Origin: Streptococcus troglodytae
Lineage (GTDB): Bacteria; Bacillota; Bacilli; Lactobacillales; Streptococcaceae
DNA length: 64,000 bases
Assembly (NCBI RefSeq): GCF_002355215.1
Contig: NZ_AP014612.1
Coordinates: forward strand, 1,736,001-1,800,000
Direction of reading: 5' to 3'
Shown here in pieces: positions 56,955 to 64,000 of the stretch; within the stretch, counting starts at the first letter, position 1; every line of letters begins with the position of its first letter. Below the pieces are notes generated by a model, which had not been told where the DNA came from, did not search any database, and saw only the letters and a program-made list of their open reading frames with translations. A program made the position numbers and the translations under genes.

Positions 56955-57626
56955 CTATTTATTAAAGGCTAGATAAAGGATCCCAAAAGCAAGGCCTAAA
57001 TACAAAATTAAAATGGGCAAGCGTTGCCTAAGAGAGAAAAGCTTTCCTTCAGCAAAACTAGGCAATATAAAAGCAGAGCAAATCCCACCAATAATCCCTC
57101 CTAGATGCCCTGCAATACTAATATCAGGCATAAAAAGATTAAAAATAAGATTAACCACAATTAAAGCTTGATAGCTGCGTCCCAGCTGTTTTAAATATGG
57201 GTTATGCCCAAAATAACCTAGGACAACAATCGCCGCAAAAAGCCCAAACAAAGAAGTTGAAGCACCTGCTGCAACTACATTTGGAGTCAAATAAAGCGTA
57301 AAAAGATTCCCCATAATCCCTGACAAAAGGTACAGGAGAAGAAATCGCCACGAGCCCCAAATATTTTCTGCCAATTGACCGACAAAATAAAGTGCTAAAC
57401 TATTAAATAAGAAATGTTCCCAGCCGATATGAACAAAAATTGGAGTGACCAAACGCCAAAGCTGATTGGGATTGTGAATAACCAAGTCACCATACATCCC
57501 ACCAAAATTAAAAACAGCTAAGGTGGTATTCGCTTGTCCAAAATAAACAACTTGCATTGTTAAAAAAACAAGAGTCGTTAGCAAGACTAAAAAAGAAGTT
57601 GCAGGATATTTTTTAAAGGTCTCCAC
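56955..57626 (-). CDS. rhomboid family intramembrane serine protease
   Basis: 223 residues with six to seven membrane segments. The active Ser is in GASTSLFG and the His in IAGHLGG, the usual dyad, and WRLVTPIFVHIGWEHFLFNS is the conserved early loop. Cleaves membrane substrates, which are unknown here. Overlaps the cyclo-ligase gene by 14 nt. Confidence 0.9.
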   Translation of the reverse strand: METFKKYPATSFLVLLTTLVFLTMQVVYFGQANTTLAVFNFGGMYGDLVIHNPNQLWRLVTPIFVHIGWEHFLFNSLALYFVGQLAENIWGSWRFLLLYLLSGIMGNLFTLYLTPNVVAAGASTSLFGLFAAIVVLGYFGHNPYLKQLGRSYQALIVVNLIFNLFMPDISIAGHLGGIIGGICSAFILPSFAEGKLFSLRQRLPILILYLGLAFGILYLAFNK

Positions 57627-58149
57627 TGACCAACACCTCCTTTACTGGAATGTCAAAAGAACTAGGCTCAAAAGTGAACTGTTGAAAAGAATAAATTGTG
57701 CTGACTGTATCACCCTGAAAATCTGCCAAGTATTGATCATAATATCCCGCACCAAAACCTATACGGTAGCCTTTATTGTTAAAGGCAAGCCCCGGAACAT
57801 GGATGAGATCAATAGCTGATTTTTCAAGAGCTTGCTCACTCCTTGGTTCCTTGAGGCCAAATTTAGTAATTTGTAAATCTGCTTCATCATAGGCAACAAA
57901 AATCATTTTTCCTTGAGGATAGGTTTTAGGAACAACTATGCCTTTATTATCTCTTTGAGCTTGCTTAATCAATAAGGATGTATCAAATTCAAATGCAAAC
58001 GCTAAATAAGTTGCAATAACATGTGCTTTTTGATAAGCCTCTAATTGAATAAGTTCCTCCAAAAGTTGCTCATCTCTGAGCACTTTTTTGGCTTTATCTT
58101 GTTTTTTCAAATCTTCAATGACTTGAGTACGATAGTCCTTTTTCATCAT
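57613..58149 (-). CDS. 5-formyltetrahydrofolate cyclo-ligase
   Basis: 178 residues. Contains the MIFVAYDE and PGLAFNNKGYRIGFGAGYYDQYL signature of the MTHFS family (usually Gly-rich NxxGxRLGxGxGYYDR). Returns 5-formyl-THF to the active folate pool. First gene of a two-gene operon with the rhomboid protease. Confidence 0.92.
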   Translation of the reverse strand: MMKKDYRTQVIEDLKKQDKAKKVLRDEQLLEELIQLEAYQKAHVIATYLAFAFEFDTSLLIKQAQRDNKGIVVPKTYPQGKMIFVAYDEADLQITKFGLKEPRSEQALEKSAIDLIHVPGLAFNNKGYRIGFGAGYYDQYLADFQGDTVSTIYSFQQFTFEPSSFDIPVKEVLVSGDL

Positions 58150-58293
58150 GTTACTATCATAACACGATTAAGATTTTTTTCCTATGCTTAAACACAAAAA
58201 GAATTTTTAAGGAAATAAGCAGCCAAAAAGCCATAAAACATTAAAAAAGCTTGTAACAAAAGGGTTCTTATTCTAATAAAATAAATATTTTAC

Positions 58294-58326
58294 TTTAAGG
58301 TTTCTTTAAGGTTTCTCATATATACT
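58294..58326 (+). promoter_or_regulatory. CiaR-dependent promoter
   Basis: TTTAAG (58294-58299), GTTTC, TTTAAG (58305-58310) is an exact TTTAAG-N5-TTTAAG CiaR direct repeat. A TATACT -10 (58321-58326) follows 10 bp later and there is no separate -35, the arrangement known for CiaR-activated promoters. Confidence 0.85.
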
Positions 58327-58332
58327 TTAATC

Positions 58333-58446
58333 ATCCTAAAACAACCACTTCCCCAAGTGGTTGGGGAGATAAACTTCCCTATTTTATTTCCCCTTTTTCA
58401 TAAATCTCCTGGGCATTCAATGAAAATTGGATGCCCTTCCCTTTTT
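58333..58446 (+). ncRNA. cia-dependent small RNA (csRNA)
   Basis: Directly downstream of the CiaR promoter. About 110 nt with no ORF. A 5' hairpin AACCACTT-cccc-AAGTGGTT (58343-58362) is followed by an unpaired pyrimidine-rich stretch containing TTCCCT, TTTCCCC and ATCTCCT, able to pair with Shine-Dalgarno regions. It ends with an 11-bp terminator stem GGGCATTCAAT-GAAA-ATTGGATGCCC (58411-58436) and a T-rich tail. This is the layout of streptococcal csRNAs, which repress translation of several mRNAs under CiaRH control. Confidence 0.82.
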
Positions 58447-58745
58447 CCTTTTAAAAAGAAATTCTAGAGATAATTTTCAAGAGGCCTCTGTGAATTAAAA
58501 AGTTTTATAATATTCATTGCCGATAAGCCATCGAAAATAAGAATTATCATTGAAATAAAAAATCAATTTAAATATATGAAATTCAAGAAAATTATCAAAT
58601 TGTTTACAGAGTAATTAACCTTCTCCGACAATGCACTTCTCCTCTTGAATTTCATTTAAAATCTTTTAAAATAAAAAATGTATCTAACTAATTAAGTAAT
58701 ACTTCTTAATTTAAGGGATATAAAAATTTTTTAATGGAGGCTATA

Positions 58746-59033
58746 ATGAATACTTTAGCATTTGAACAATTTGAAAACTTGGATGCGAAAAAACTTACGA
58801 CAATTCATGGTGGGGAGTACAAAGATTATGGACGCTGTTTAGCAGCTTCAGAAGGTGGTGCACTTGGCGGAGGTCTAACAGCAGGCCTTGCAACAGCTGG
58901 TACAGTGGCTGCCCTTGGTGGGCCAATTGGCTGGGGAGCAGGAGCTGCTATTGCTGGAGCTACCCTAATTGGTGGTGCTGCTGGAGGTTTATTAGCATAT
59001 GGTTCTGCAGATGCTTGTTCACAAGCAGGCTAA
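58746..59033 (+). CDS. class II bacteriocin-like precursor with double-glycine leader
   Basis: 95 residues from ATG 58746, preceded by TGGAGGCTATA. A 23-residue leader beginning MNTLAFEQFENLDAKKL ends in HGG, as in S. mutans non-lantibiotic mutacin and Blp peptides. The 72-residue mature part is Gly/Ala-rich with several GxxxG motifs, hydrophobic, and has two Cys (about mature 9 and 68) that could form a disulfide. Export would need a C39-peptidase ABC transporter encoded elsewhere. No immunity gene or partner peptide is visible in the following 500 nt, and I find no clear ComE repeat upstream. Confidence 0.85.
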   Translation: MNTLAFEQFENLDAKKLTTIHGGEYKDYGRCLAASEGGALGGGLTAGLATAGTVAALGGPIGWGAGAAIAGATLIGGAAGGLLAYGSADACSQAG

Positions 59034-59077
59034 GTGTGTAAAAATTTTTCTAGTTTTTTAACAAAAGCAAAAACTCT

Positions 59078-59151
59078 GTTTCTAGTCAAAATTAAGTGAC
59101 TAGAAACAATAGAAAAGACTTAAGACCAAGTTATTAATAACTTGGTCTTTT
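59078..59151 (+). terminator. tandem terminators after the bacteriocin gene
   Basis: GTTTCTAGTC/GACTAGAAAC (59078-59107) and AAGACCAAGTTAT/ATAACTTGGTCTTTT (59122-59151). Both are perfect stems, and the second has a T-run. Confidence 0.75.
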
Positions 59152-59159
59152 AAGTCTGA

Positions 59160-59573
59160 GAATGTAGAAAAAGTCTTCTTTTGAGACTTTCCTTGGATGA
59201 TACGGACGGTAGCGATGAGGAAACTTTCGTTTTCCTATGGCTCAACCTAAACCAAGATACAAAGGGCGTTAAGCGAACAAGAGCAAAATAGGAAACTAGC
59301 CGACGACGCTTGCGTCTAGGGTATGTTTATCTTTTTGCAGCCGTCCGTAGCTCGTGTTCAGTTAGAAATTGAGCCTAAGGTCTCAAATCTTCCGAGTGCC
59401 TGAAACTTTAAAGTTTCAGGCACTTTTATCACGGCGGAAAATCTCGTTTAGAGCTCGCTTCGCTCGCAAATAAGAAAATTAAAATTGAAATTTGCAGAGC
59501 TTAAAAATTTTTTATTATAAAAAATAGGTTTGTCTTAAGTCTTTTCTATTTTAAACTTTTCTTCAGGCTCTTT
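59160..59573. other. GC-richer non-coding region, possible repeat element
   Basis: No credible ORF. Compared with neighbours it is GC-rich, with small hairpins (TGCCTGAAACTTTAAAGTTTCAGGCA near 59398-59423, GAGCTCGCTTCGCTCG near 59451-59466, GACGACGCTTGCGTC near 59303-59317). The composition and short stems suggest an intergenic repeat or a structured RNA rather than a decayed gene. Confidence 0.35.
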
Positions 59574-60704
59574 TTAATTCGTTCTAGTCTTCAAGAAGCC
59601 ACTGATATTATCAACTGCAAATGACAGCGCTTCTTCCTTGGGACTCATCTTAGGATGATGAAGTGCATAAGGTGTGTCAACCCCCAGCCAGAACATAACA
59701 CCGGGGATTTTATTGAGCAGATAGCCAAAATCTTCACCAGTCATAGCCGGTAAACAGTCTATCAAATTGACAGCAGACGCATTTTCAAAATAAGTCATCA
59801 ATTGTTTAGCCAATTGAGAATCATTTTCAACTGGCAAATAGCCACCTTGTTTGAGTGTAACATCTACTTCTAAACCAAAAGAAGTTGCAATTCCTCGAGC
59901 CATTTCCCGCACCCGCTTTTGAATCAAAAGACTCATGTCCTGAGTCAGGGTGCGGATGGTTCCATGTAAGGTAGCTGTTTCAGCAATAACATTATTGGTT
60001 GTCCCAGCATGCATAGAACCAAAGGTCACAACTCCGCCCTCAATGGGATCAACATTACGACTGACAATAGTTTGAACTTGTGTAATAAAGTAAGAAGCAG
60101 CTACAAGGGCATCATTGGCATTATGAGGAAAAGCAGCATGACCGCCTTTACCTTTGAAAGTGATGAAAACTTCACAAGTCCCAGCAAATAAGGTAGATGT
60201 ATTCGTTGCAATATCACCAACTTTAAAATCTGGGCGGACATGCAAACCATAGAATTCGTCAGGCTGCCAATTACCAAAGGCGCCATCTTCATACATGAGC
60301 ATACCACCTGCTTCATTTTCTTCTGCCGGCTGAAAAAGAAAGAGTAAATTATTTTTAGGCTGTACTTGTACCATTCTATCAAGTAAGCCAAGAGCAATGG
60401 TCATATGCATATCATGACCGCAGGCATGCATACGCCCTTCATGCTGACTGGCAAAAGCAAGTCCTGTTTCTTCAACGACAGGAAGCGCATCAATATCGGT
60501 ACGCCAACCGATTGTTTTTTGAGGATGAGAACCTTTTAAAAAGACTAAAATCCCTGTACGCCAAGTCTTCTGCTCAACAAAGTCTTTCCCATTGGTGATT
60601 TCAGCAATACGTTTCAAGAGATAAGTTTGCGTTTTAAATTCTTCCAGACCAATCTCTGGAATTTGGTGCAAATCACGACGAATTTTGATTAAATCTAAAG
60701 TCAT
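59574..60704 (-). CDS. N-acetyldiaminopimelate deacetylase (M20 peptidase family)
   Basis: 376 residues. Metal-binding ACGHDMHMT and PAEENEAGG are typical of the M20/amidohydrolase family, often labelled hippurate hydrolase. Pairing with the DapH-type acyltransferase 314 nt upstream supports a role in the acetyl branch of lysine/diaminopimelate synthesis. Its codons are intact and length is standard. Confidence 0.88.
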   Translation of the reverse strand: MTLDLIKIRRDLHQIPEIGLEEFKTQTYLLKRIAEITNGKDFVEQKTWRTGILVFLKGSHPQKTIGWRTDIDALPVVEETGLAFASQHEGRMHACGHDMHMTIALGLLDRMVQVQPKNNLLFLFQPAEENEAGGMLMYEDGAFGNWQPDEFYGLHVRPDFKVGDIATNTSTLFAGTCEVFITFKGKGGHAAFPHNANDALVAASYFITQVQTIVSRNVDPIEGGVVTFGSMHAGTTNNVIAETATLHGTIRTLTQDMSLLIQKRVREMARGIATSFGLEVDVTLKQGGYLPVENDSQLAKQLMTYFENASAVNLIDCLPAMTGEDFGYLLNKIPGVMFWLGVDTPYALHHPKMSPKEEALSFAVDNISGFLKTRTN

Positions 60705-61017
60705 TTGAATTTTCCCTTTGTAAAAGCTTGAGTCTTACTCAAGCTTTTAGATACTTTTTTGATGTATCACGCCGTGGTATGACACATCGTTTATGATCGC
60801 TACGCTCGCAGCAGAGCTGTTAAAACAGTATTAAGTCAGAATATTTGCTTTGAAACTAAGAACCAAGGTACAGGTATAACTGATCTTAGGCAATCCGAAA
60901 ATAGCAAAGTCTCAGAGTAAATGGACGCACTAGTCTTAGTTGACTAAATTTCCTAAGCCATCCAACTATGAAAAATTTAGTCCCTTGGCAGAGCTGCGAC
61001 AAAGCCTGTCTTAACGC
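60705..61017. other. non-coding spacer between the two DAP genes
   Basis: Contains a hairpin AAAAGCTTGAGT/ACTCAAGCTTTT (60722-60748) and a GATGT...ACATC dyad near 60761-60790. No ORF. In related genomes the two genes are often adjacent, so this may be another inserted intergenic repeat. Confidence 0.4.
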
Positions 61018-61716
61018 TTAGAGGTTACGAAGAGCATCTTCTAAAGCTGTCTTTTGCTGCGTTTTTTCATCAATTTCTTTGATAACACGCGCAGGCACAC
61101 CAGCTACCACGACATTGTCAGGGACATCTTGAGTCACAATAGCCCCTGCTGCAACAACCGAACCATTGCCCACTTGAACCCCTTCAATAATAACCGCATT
61201 GGCACCAACCAGAACATTGTCTCCAATACGAACGGGTTCTGCAGAAGCGGGCTCAATGACACCAGCAAGTACTGCACCTGCACCGATGTGGCTGTTCTTA
61301 CCAACAGTTGCACGACCACCAAGGATAGCTCCCATATCAATCATGGTTCCTTCACCAATTTCAGCACCGATATTGATAATAGCCCCCATCATGACCACAG
61401 CATTATCTTCAATGGTCACTTGGTCACGAATGATGGCACCCGGCTCAATACGAGCATTGATGTTGCGTTTATCTAGCAAGGGCACAGCAGAATTACGCCC
61501 ATCTTGCTCTACCACATAGTCTTTATTTTCTGTCAAATTAGCTAAAAGCGGCTCAATGTCCTTCCAGTCACCAAAGAGGACATTGCCCAGTTTCACCACA
61601 TTTTCAGGAAGAGCCGCAGCTAAGGCTCCTTCAAAAGTCACTTTGACATTAGTCTTCTTTTCAGAATTGCCGATGAAAGCAATGATCTCTTGCGCAGACA
61701 TTTTTTGTGCAGTCAT
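61018..61716 (-). CDS. dapH: tetrahydrodipicolinate N-acetyltransferase
   Basis: 232 residues. An N-terminal alpha/beta domain (about 1-85) is followed by a left-handed beta-helix of hexapeptide repeats ([20 protein letters not shown] onward). Uses acetyl-CoA, the Gram-positive variant of DapD. Acts before the aminotransferase and the deacetylase in DAP/lysine synthesis. An extended -10 (TGCTATAAT) lies just upstream. Confidence 0.92.
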   Translation of the reverse strand: MTAQKMSAQEIIAFIGNSEKKTNVKVTFEGALAAALPENVVKLGNVLFGDWKDIEPLLANLTENKDYVVEQDGRNSAVPLLDKRNINARIEPGAIIRDQVTIEDNAVVMMGAIINIGAEIGEGTMIDMGAILGGRATVGKNSHIGAGAVLAGVIEPASAEPVRIGDNVLVGANAVIIEGVQVGNGSVVAAGAIVTQDVPDNVVVAGVPARVIKEIDEKTQQKTALEDALRNL

Positions 61717-61784
61717 ATATGTATTCTCCCATTCAAAAGTCGTTAGTTATTATTATAGCAAAAAATTGTGGTTTGGCTAGAGGG

Positions 61785-61821
61785 AAAGAAAAAATGACCT
61801 CTAGCAGCTACACAAGGTCAT
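61785..61821 (-). terminator. terminator of the 61834-62775 gene
   Basis: ATGACCT/AGGTCAT hairpin (61794-61821) with T-runs on both strands. Confidence 0.7.
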
Positions 61822-61833
61822 ATTTTTTTATTC

Positions 61834-62775
61834 TTACTGCTTAACTTCAGTAAAAATCAATTTAGCTGTGTCACCAGAAGCATCATACTGAGTATTATAA
61901 AAGTTAGTCGTAATAATCTCACCTTCTTTAAGTTTCACAACAACATCTGTGTTACCGGGATTATAATTCTGCTCTTTGGAATTATCTGTATCTATATTAT
62001 ATATGGAAATTTCCCACCCTAGATTTTCAAATTCAGGGTCCATTGTCGCATTAGTGTCTAACTTATAGGTCCCCGGTTCAATATCACGTCCAACTACATA
62101 GTTACCAATTCCTAATTTATTATTGTTTTTCACAGTACTTGAAACAGCTGTAAATTTTACCTTTGAGATATCAGTAAATTCCAGAGTATCGCCTTCAAAA
62201 AGAACAACTCTAATTGTCGATGGGTATTCAATGTTACCGCTATCCAGAGAAGAGCCTAGCCAATTAATGTATAGACCGGAAAAAGTTGATGAACGCTCTC
62301 CTGTTATATTTCCGCTGCCCCCCGTAATTTGCAAATCATAAATTCCAGGCATAACATCACCATCTTGTCCGACTTTAATTTTATCAGTAACATAAAGCTC
62401 ATTTGTAGATTTTGATTTTTTAGCCAAAGCATTTAAAGTTTCGAGATTCGTGAGTTTTTTCTTTTTAGAGCTGCTTACCTTAGCAGTAGAACCTTTATAG
62501 GAGTCACTAGCATCATTTAAAACCGCACCGTAAATAGGTTGCGATATCAAAACGATAACAAAAGAAATGACAGAAATTGCTACCGAAATTAACGTTAACA
62601 TTTTTTTATTTTTACGATTTACAATTAAAGCAATAATCCCTAAAAGGAAAGCAACCAATGCTAATACTCCTGAAGCATTATTGATAAAAGGCATCCAAGA
62701 TGTAGCCAATACTATCACTCCAAAAACCAAAGCTAAAATCAGCAAAACTTTTCTTTCTTCTTTCTGTGACCTCAT
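61834..62775 (-). CDS. membrane-anchored surface protein of unknown function
   Basis: 313 residues. Three hydrophobic segments (about 9-27, 34-53, 59-80) are followed by a Ser/Lys-rich linker and a beta-rich extracellular region with two similar units. Each contains a G-x-Y motif: VGQDGDVMPGIYDLQITGG and VGRDIEPGTYKLD, a repeat seen in several Gram-positive surface proteins. Similar topology to the 46530-47765 protein. No enzymatic motif. Probably a cell-surface sensor or adhesin-like protein, but this is speculative. Confidence 0.65.
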   Translation of the reverse strand: MRSQKEERKVLLILALVFGVIVLATSWMPFINNASGVLALVAFLLGIIALIVNRKNKKMLTLISVAISVISFVIVLISQPIYGAVLNDASDSYKGSTAKVSSSKKKKLTNLETLNALAKKSKSTNELYVTDKIKVGQDGDVMPGIYDLQITGGSGNITGERSSTFSGLYINWLGSSLDSGNIEYPSTIRVVLFEGDTLEFTDISKVKFTAVSSTVKNNNKLGIGNYVVGRDIEPGTYKLDTNATMDPEFENLGWEISIYNIDTDNSKEQNYNPGNTDVVVKLKEGEIITTNFYNTQYDASGDTAKLIFTEVKQ

Positions 62776-62935
62776 TTCTTTATACTCCTTAATAATAGTT
62801 TATTAGTCTTCAATGTCAACTTTTATCATGTGAGAATTGACCGCTTCTCTAACCTACATCCTTGCAATTTAGATAAACGAGTTTTTATTATATATTTTCC
62901 TGATAAAGAAAGTAAAAATAAACATCAAGACTTTC

Positions 62936-63472
62936 TTATTGCAATCCTTGAGACATTTGATTAATAAACTCTTTCAATTTATCACGATAATCTTTTAAAA
63001 ATTGTATTAAATCACTTTTTCCAATAATAGTAGCTTTTTTCATTATTCCATATTGCTTTTTTTGCTCTTTAACACTATCCACTATTCCTTGTCTTATTGA
63101 CTTGTAACTTTCAGCATCTCCCAAGCCATATTGTGTTACAACTGCTTCATAATTTGTAATATATTCATTTACAATAAATTGATACATTGTTAAATAGTCT
63201 TCATAAGTTTTAATCTTTTCAATTGTTGAATCTAAACTATCTTTAGGTTCAAATTTAGACTTCGCTTTCTTTGACTTTAGCAATAAGTTTGAATGTTTTA
63301 TTTCTACTAATTGAAAATTAAATTGGGATGATGCCGCAACACTTGTTGAGGAAACTAAAGAAGCGTTTTTTGATACTTTAGCATAAACATTATGGGGAAT
63401 CAGAACTATTGCAATACTGGTAAATAAAACGATTGTTACAATAATAGCTGATAAAACTTTTCTTTTTTTCAT
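62936..63472 (-). CDS. secreted or anchored protein of unknown function
   Basis: 178 residues with an N-terminal signal peptide (basic MKKRK, hydrophobic 8-25, possible cleavage after VYA). The rest is charged and helical (SLDSTIEKIKTYEDYLTMYQ onward), likely a coiled or helical bundle. No known family or sorting signal is evident. Monocistronic and AT-rich. Confidence 0.6.
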   Translation of the reverse strand: MKKRKVLSAIIVTIVLFTSIAIVLIPHNVYAKVSKNASLVSSTSVAASSQFNFQLVEIKHSNLLLKSKKAKSKFEPKDSLDSTIEKIKTYEDYLTMYQFIVNEYITNYEAVVTQYGLGDAESYKSIRQGIVDSVKEQKKQYGIMKKATIIGKSDLIQFLKDYRDKLKEFINQMSQGLQ

Positions 63473-63639
63473 AAAAAAAAAACCTCTTATTTTTCTGAAT
63501 ATTTACGTTAATATTATATTATTATATCTATTAAATGTCAATTATATTACTGGTAATTATAAAACAATCCAAGACATCAGTCTCAGATTGTTTCTTCTTT
63601 ATTTTATAAACTTACTCGGAAACTAACTATTCTTTTGTT

Positions 63640-64000
63640 TTCCTTAAGTAGTGAGGGGCAGAAGATCAAATAGTCCATGAAGTATTTTAGAAATCCAAGG
63701 CAATTCCATTCTACTTTTACCACATCGCAATACCAAGGGCGACTTTATTCCCTAAAAATAATGGGAATAGCGTCAGTCGCCGCTGTGGTCACAGTATCGT
63801 TAATGTTAATGACTAACGATACTGGCAAAATTGGAGGTTACAAACTCCAATTTTAGCAATGAAACATAAAGTCAGTTGCTTGCGTGCCGACCACCGAAGG
63901 CTAATTATCAAAAAATAGTCAAGACCTGATGCAGTAAATTGCGATTAACGGTGACAGCTGATATACACCAGCTTCCAAGATACGATTTATCTGCTCAACT
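63640..64000. other. hairpin-rich non-coding stretch at the right edge
   Basis: No ORF is supported. Three consecutive stem-loops occur: GGCGAC...GTCGCC (63738-63781) enclosing ATTCCC/GGGAAT, AGTATCGTTA/TAACGATACT (63793-63823) and AAAATTGGAG/CTCCAATTTT (63827-63854). The first two have perfect or near-perfect arms. No obvious promoter, so a structured RNA or an intergenic mobile repeat are both possible. Confidence 0.45.

Noticed and set aside
58620..58745. ComE/BlpR direct repeat before the bacteriocin gene
   Set aside because: Only AT-rich TTTAAAAT repeats are seen. They do not match the known consensus.
1..64000. CRISPR array or prophage
   Set aside because: No regularly spaced repeats were seen. 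The only phage-like hint is the single DUF2513 gene, without structural or integrase genes.

Overview
The window is almost certainly from Streptococcus mutans or a very close relative. It is AT-rich and has streptococcal gene order (rpsL-rpsG-fusA, gap, pgk, glnR-glnA-gltB-gltD; rnpA-yidC-jag-rpmH; dut-radA; gpsA-galU). It also carries streptococcal regulatory signatures: a GlnR box, an ArgR box in the argG promoter, a ComX cin-box before dut, and a CiaR site driving a small RNA. Most genes lie on the minus strand, so transcription runs mainly from high to low coordinates.

Region 1 (1-7.9 kb) is accessory. It starts with the C-terminal end of an Rgg-type regulator (+). Facing it is a minus-strand operon: ABC ATPase, ABC permease, a protein with a PqqD-like C-terminus, a SAM methyltransferase, an SDR oxidoreductase, an M50 membrane protease, a class III aminotransferase, then three very short peptides and one small two-helix membrane protein. 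Two of the peptides are hydrophobic, Gly/Ala/Val-rich and end exactly in Thr. This combination matches the logic of daptides, RiPPs whose C-terminal Thr is oxidatively decarboxylated, transaminated and dimethylated. It is the most interesting system in the window. A double palindromic operator sits at the operon promoter.

Region 2 (7.9-9.3 kb) is an IS481-like element whose transposase appears to lack one catalytic Asp. A 27-bp direct repeat and a degenerate extra IS end flank it.

Region 3 (9.3-33.2 kb) is core metabolism and translation: rpoY-rnjA, a LysM-CHAP secreted protein, glutamate synthase and glutamine synthetase with GlnR, pgk, gap, fusA-rpsG-rpsL, then rsgA-rpe-thiN-rmuC-yhaM-purR and two tRNAs (Leu-CAG, Ser-CGA).

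Region 4 (33.4-41 kb) mixes a small regulated accessory operon (two related membrane proteins, an XRE regulator, an alpha/beta hydrolase, a zinc-ribbon protein), the ksgA/rnmV/tatD group interrupted by a three-gene accessory cassette, and rpmH.

Region 5 (41-58.2 kb) holds jag-yidC-rnpA, argG and argH, a Pro/Glu-rich membrane protein, niaR-niaX, gltX, a carbonic anhydrase, dut-hydrolase-radA, gpsA-galU, a rhomboid protease and 5-formyl-THF cyclo-ligase.

Region 6 (58.2-64 kb) has a CiaR-dependent csRNA, a double-glycine bacteriocin gene, the acetyl-DAP pathway pair for lysine/peptidoglycan, and two poorly characterised surface or secreted proteins. It ends in a hairpin-rich non-coding stretch.

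At least eleven single-base indels break genes between 29.4 and 55.0 kb. Every one can be placed in an A/T run of 4-7 bases, and they hit normally indispensable genes (rpe, gpsA). This looks more like homopolymer sequencing error than gene decay, and those genes are annotated here as interrupted reading frames with reconstructed extents.
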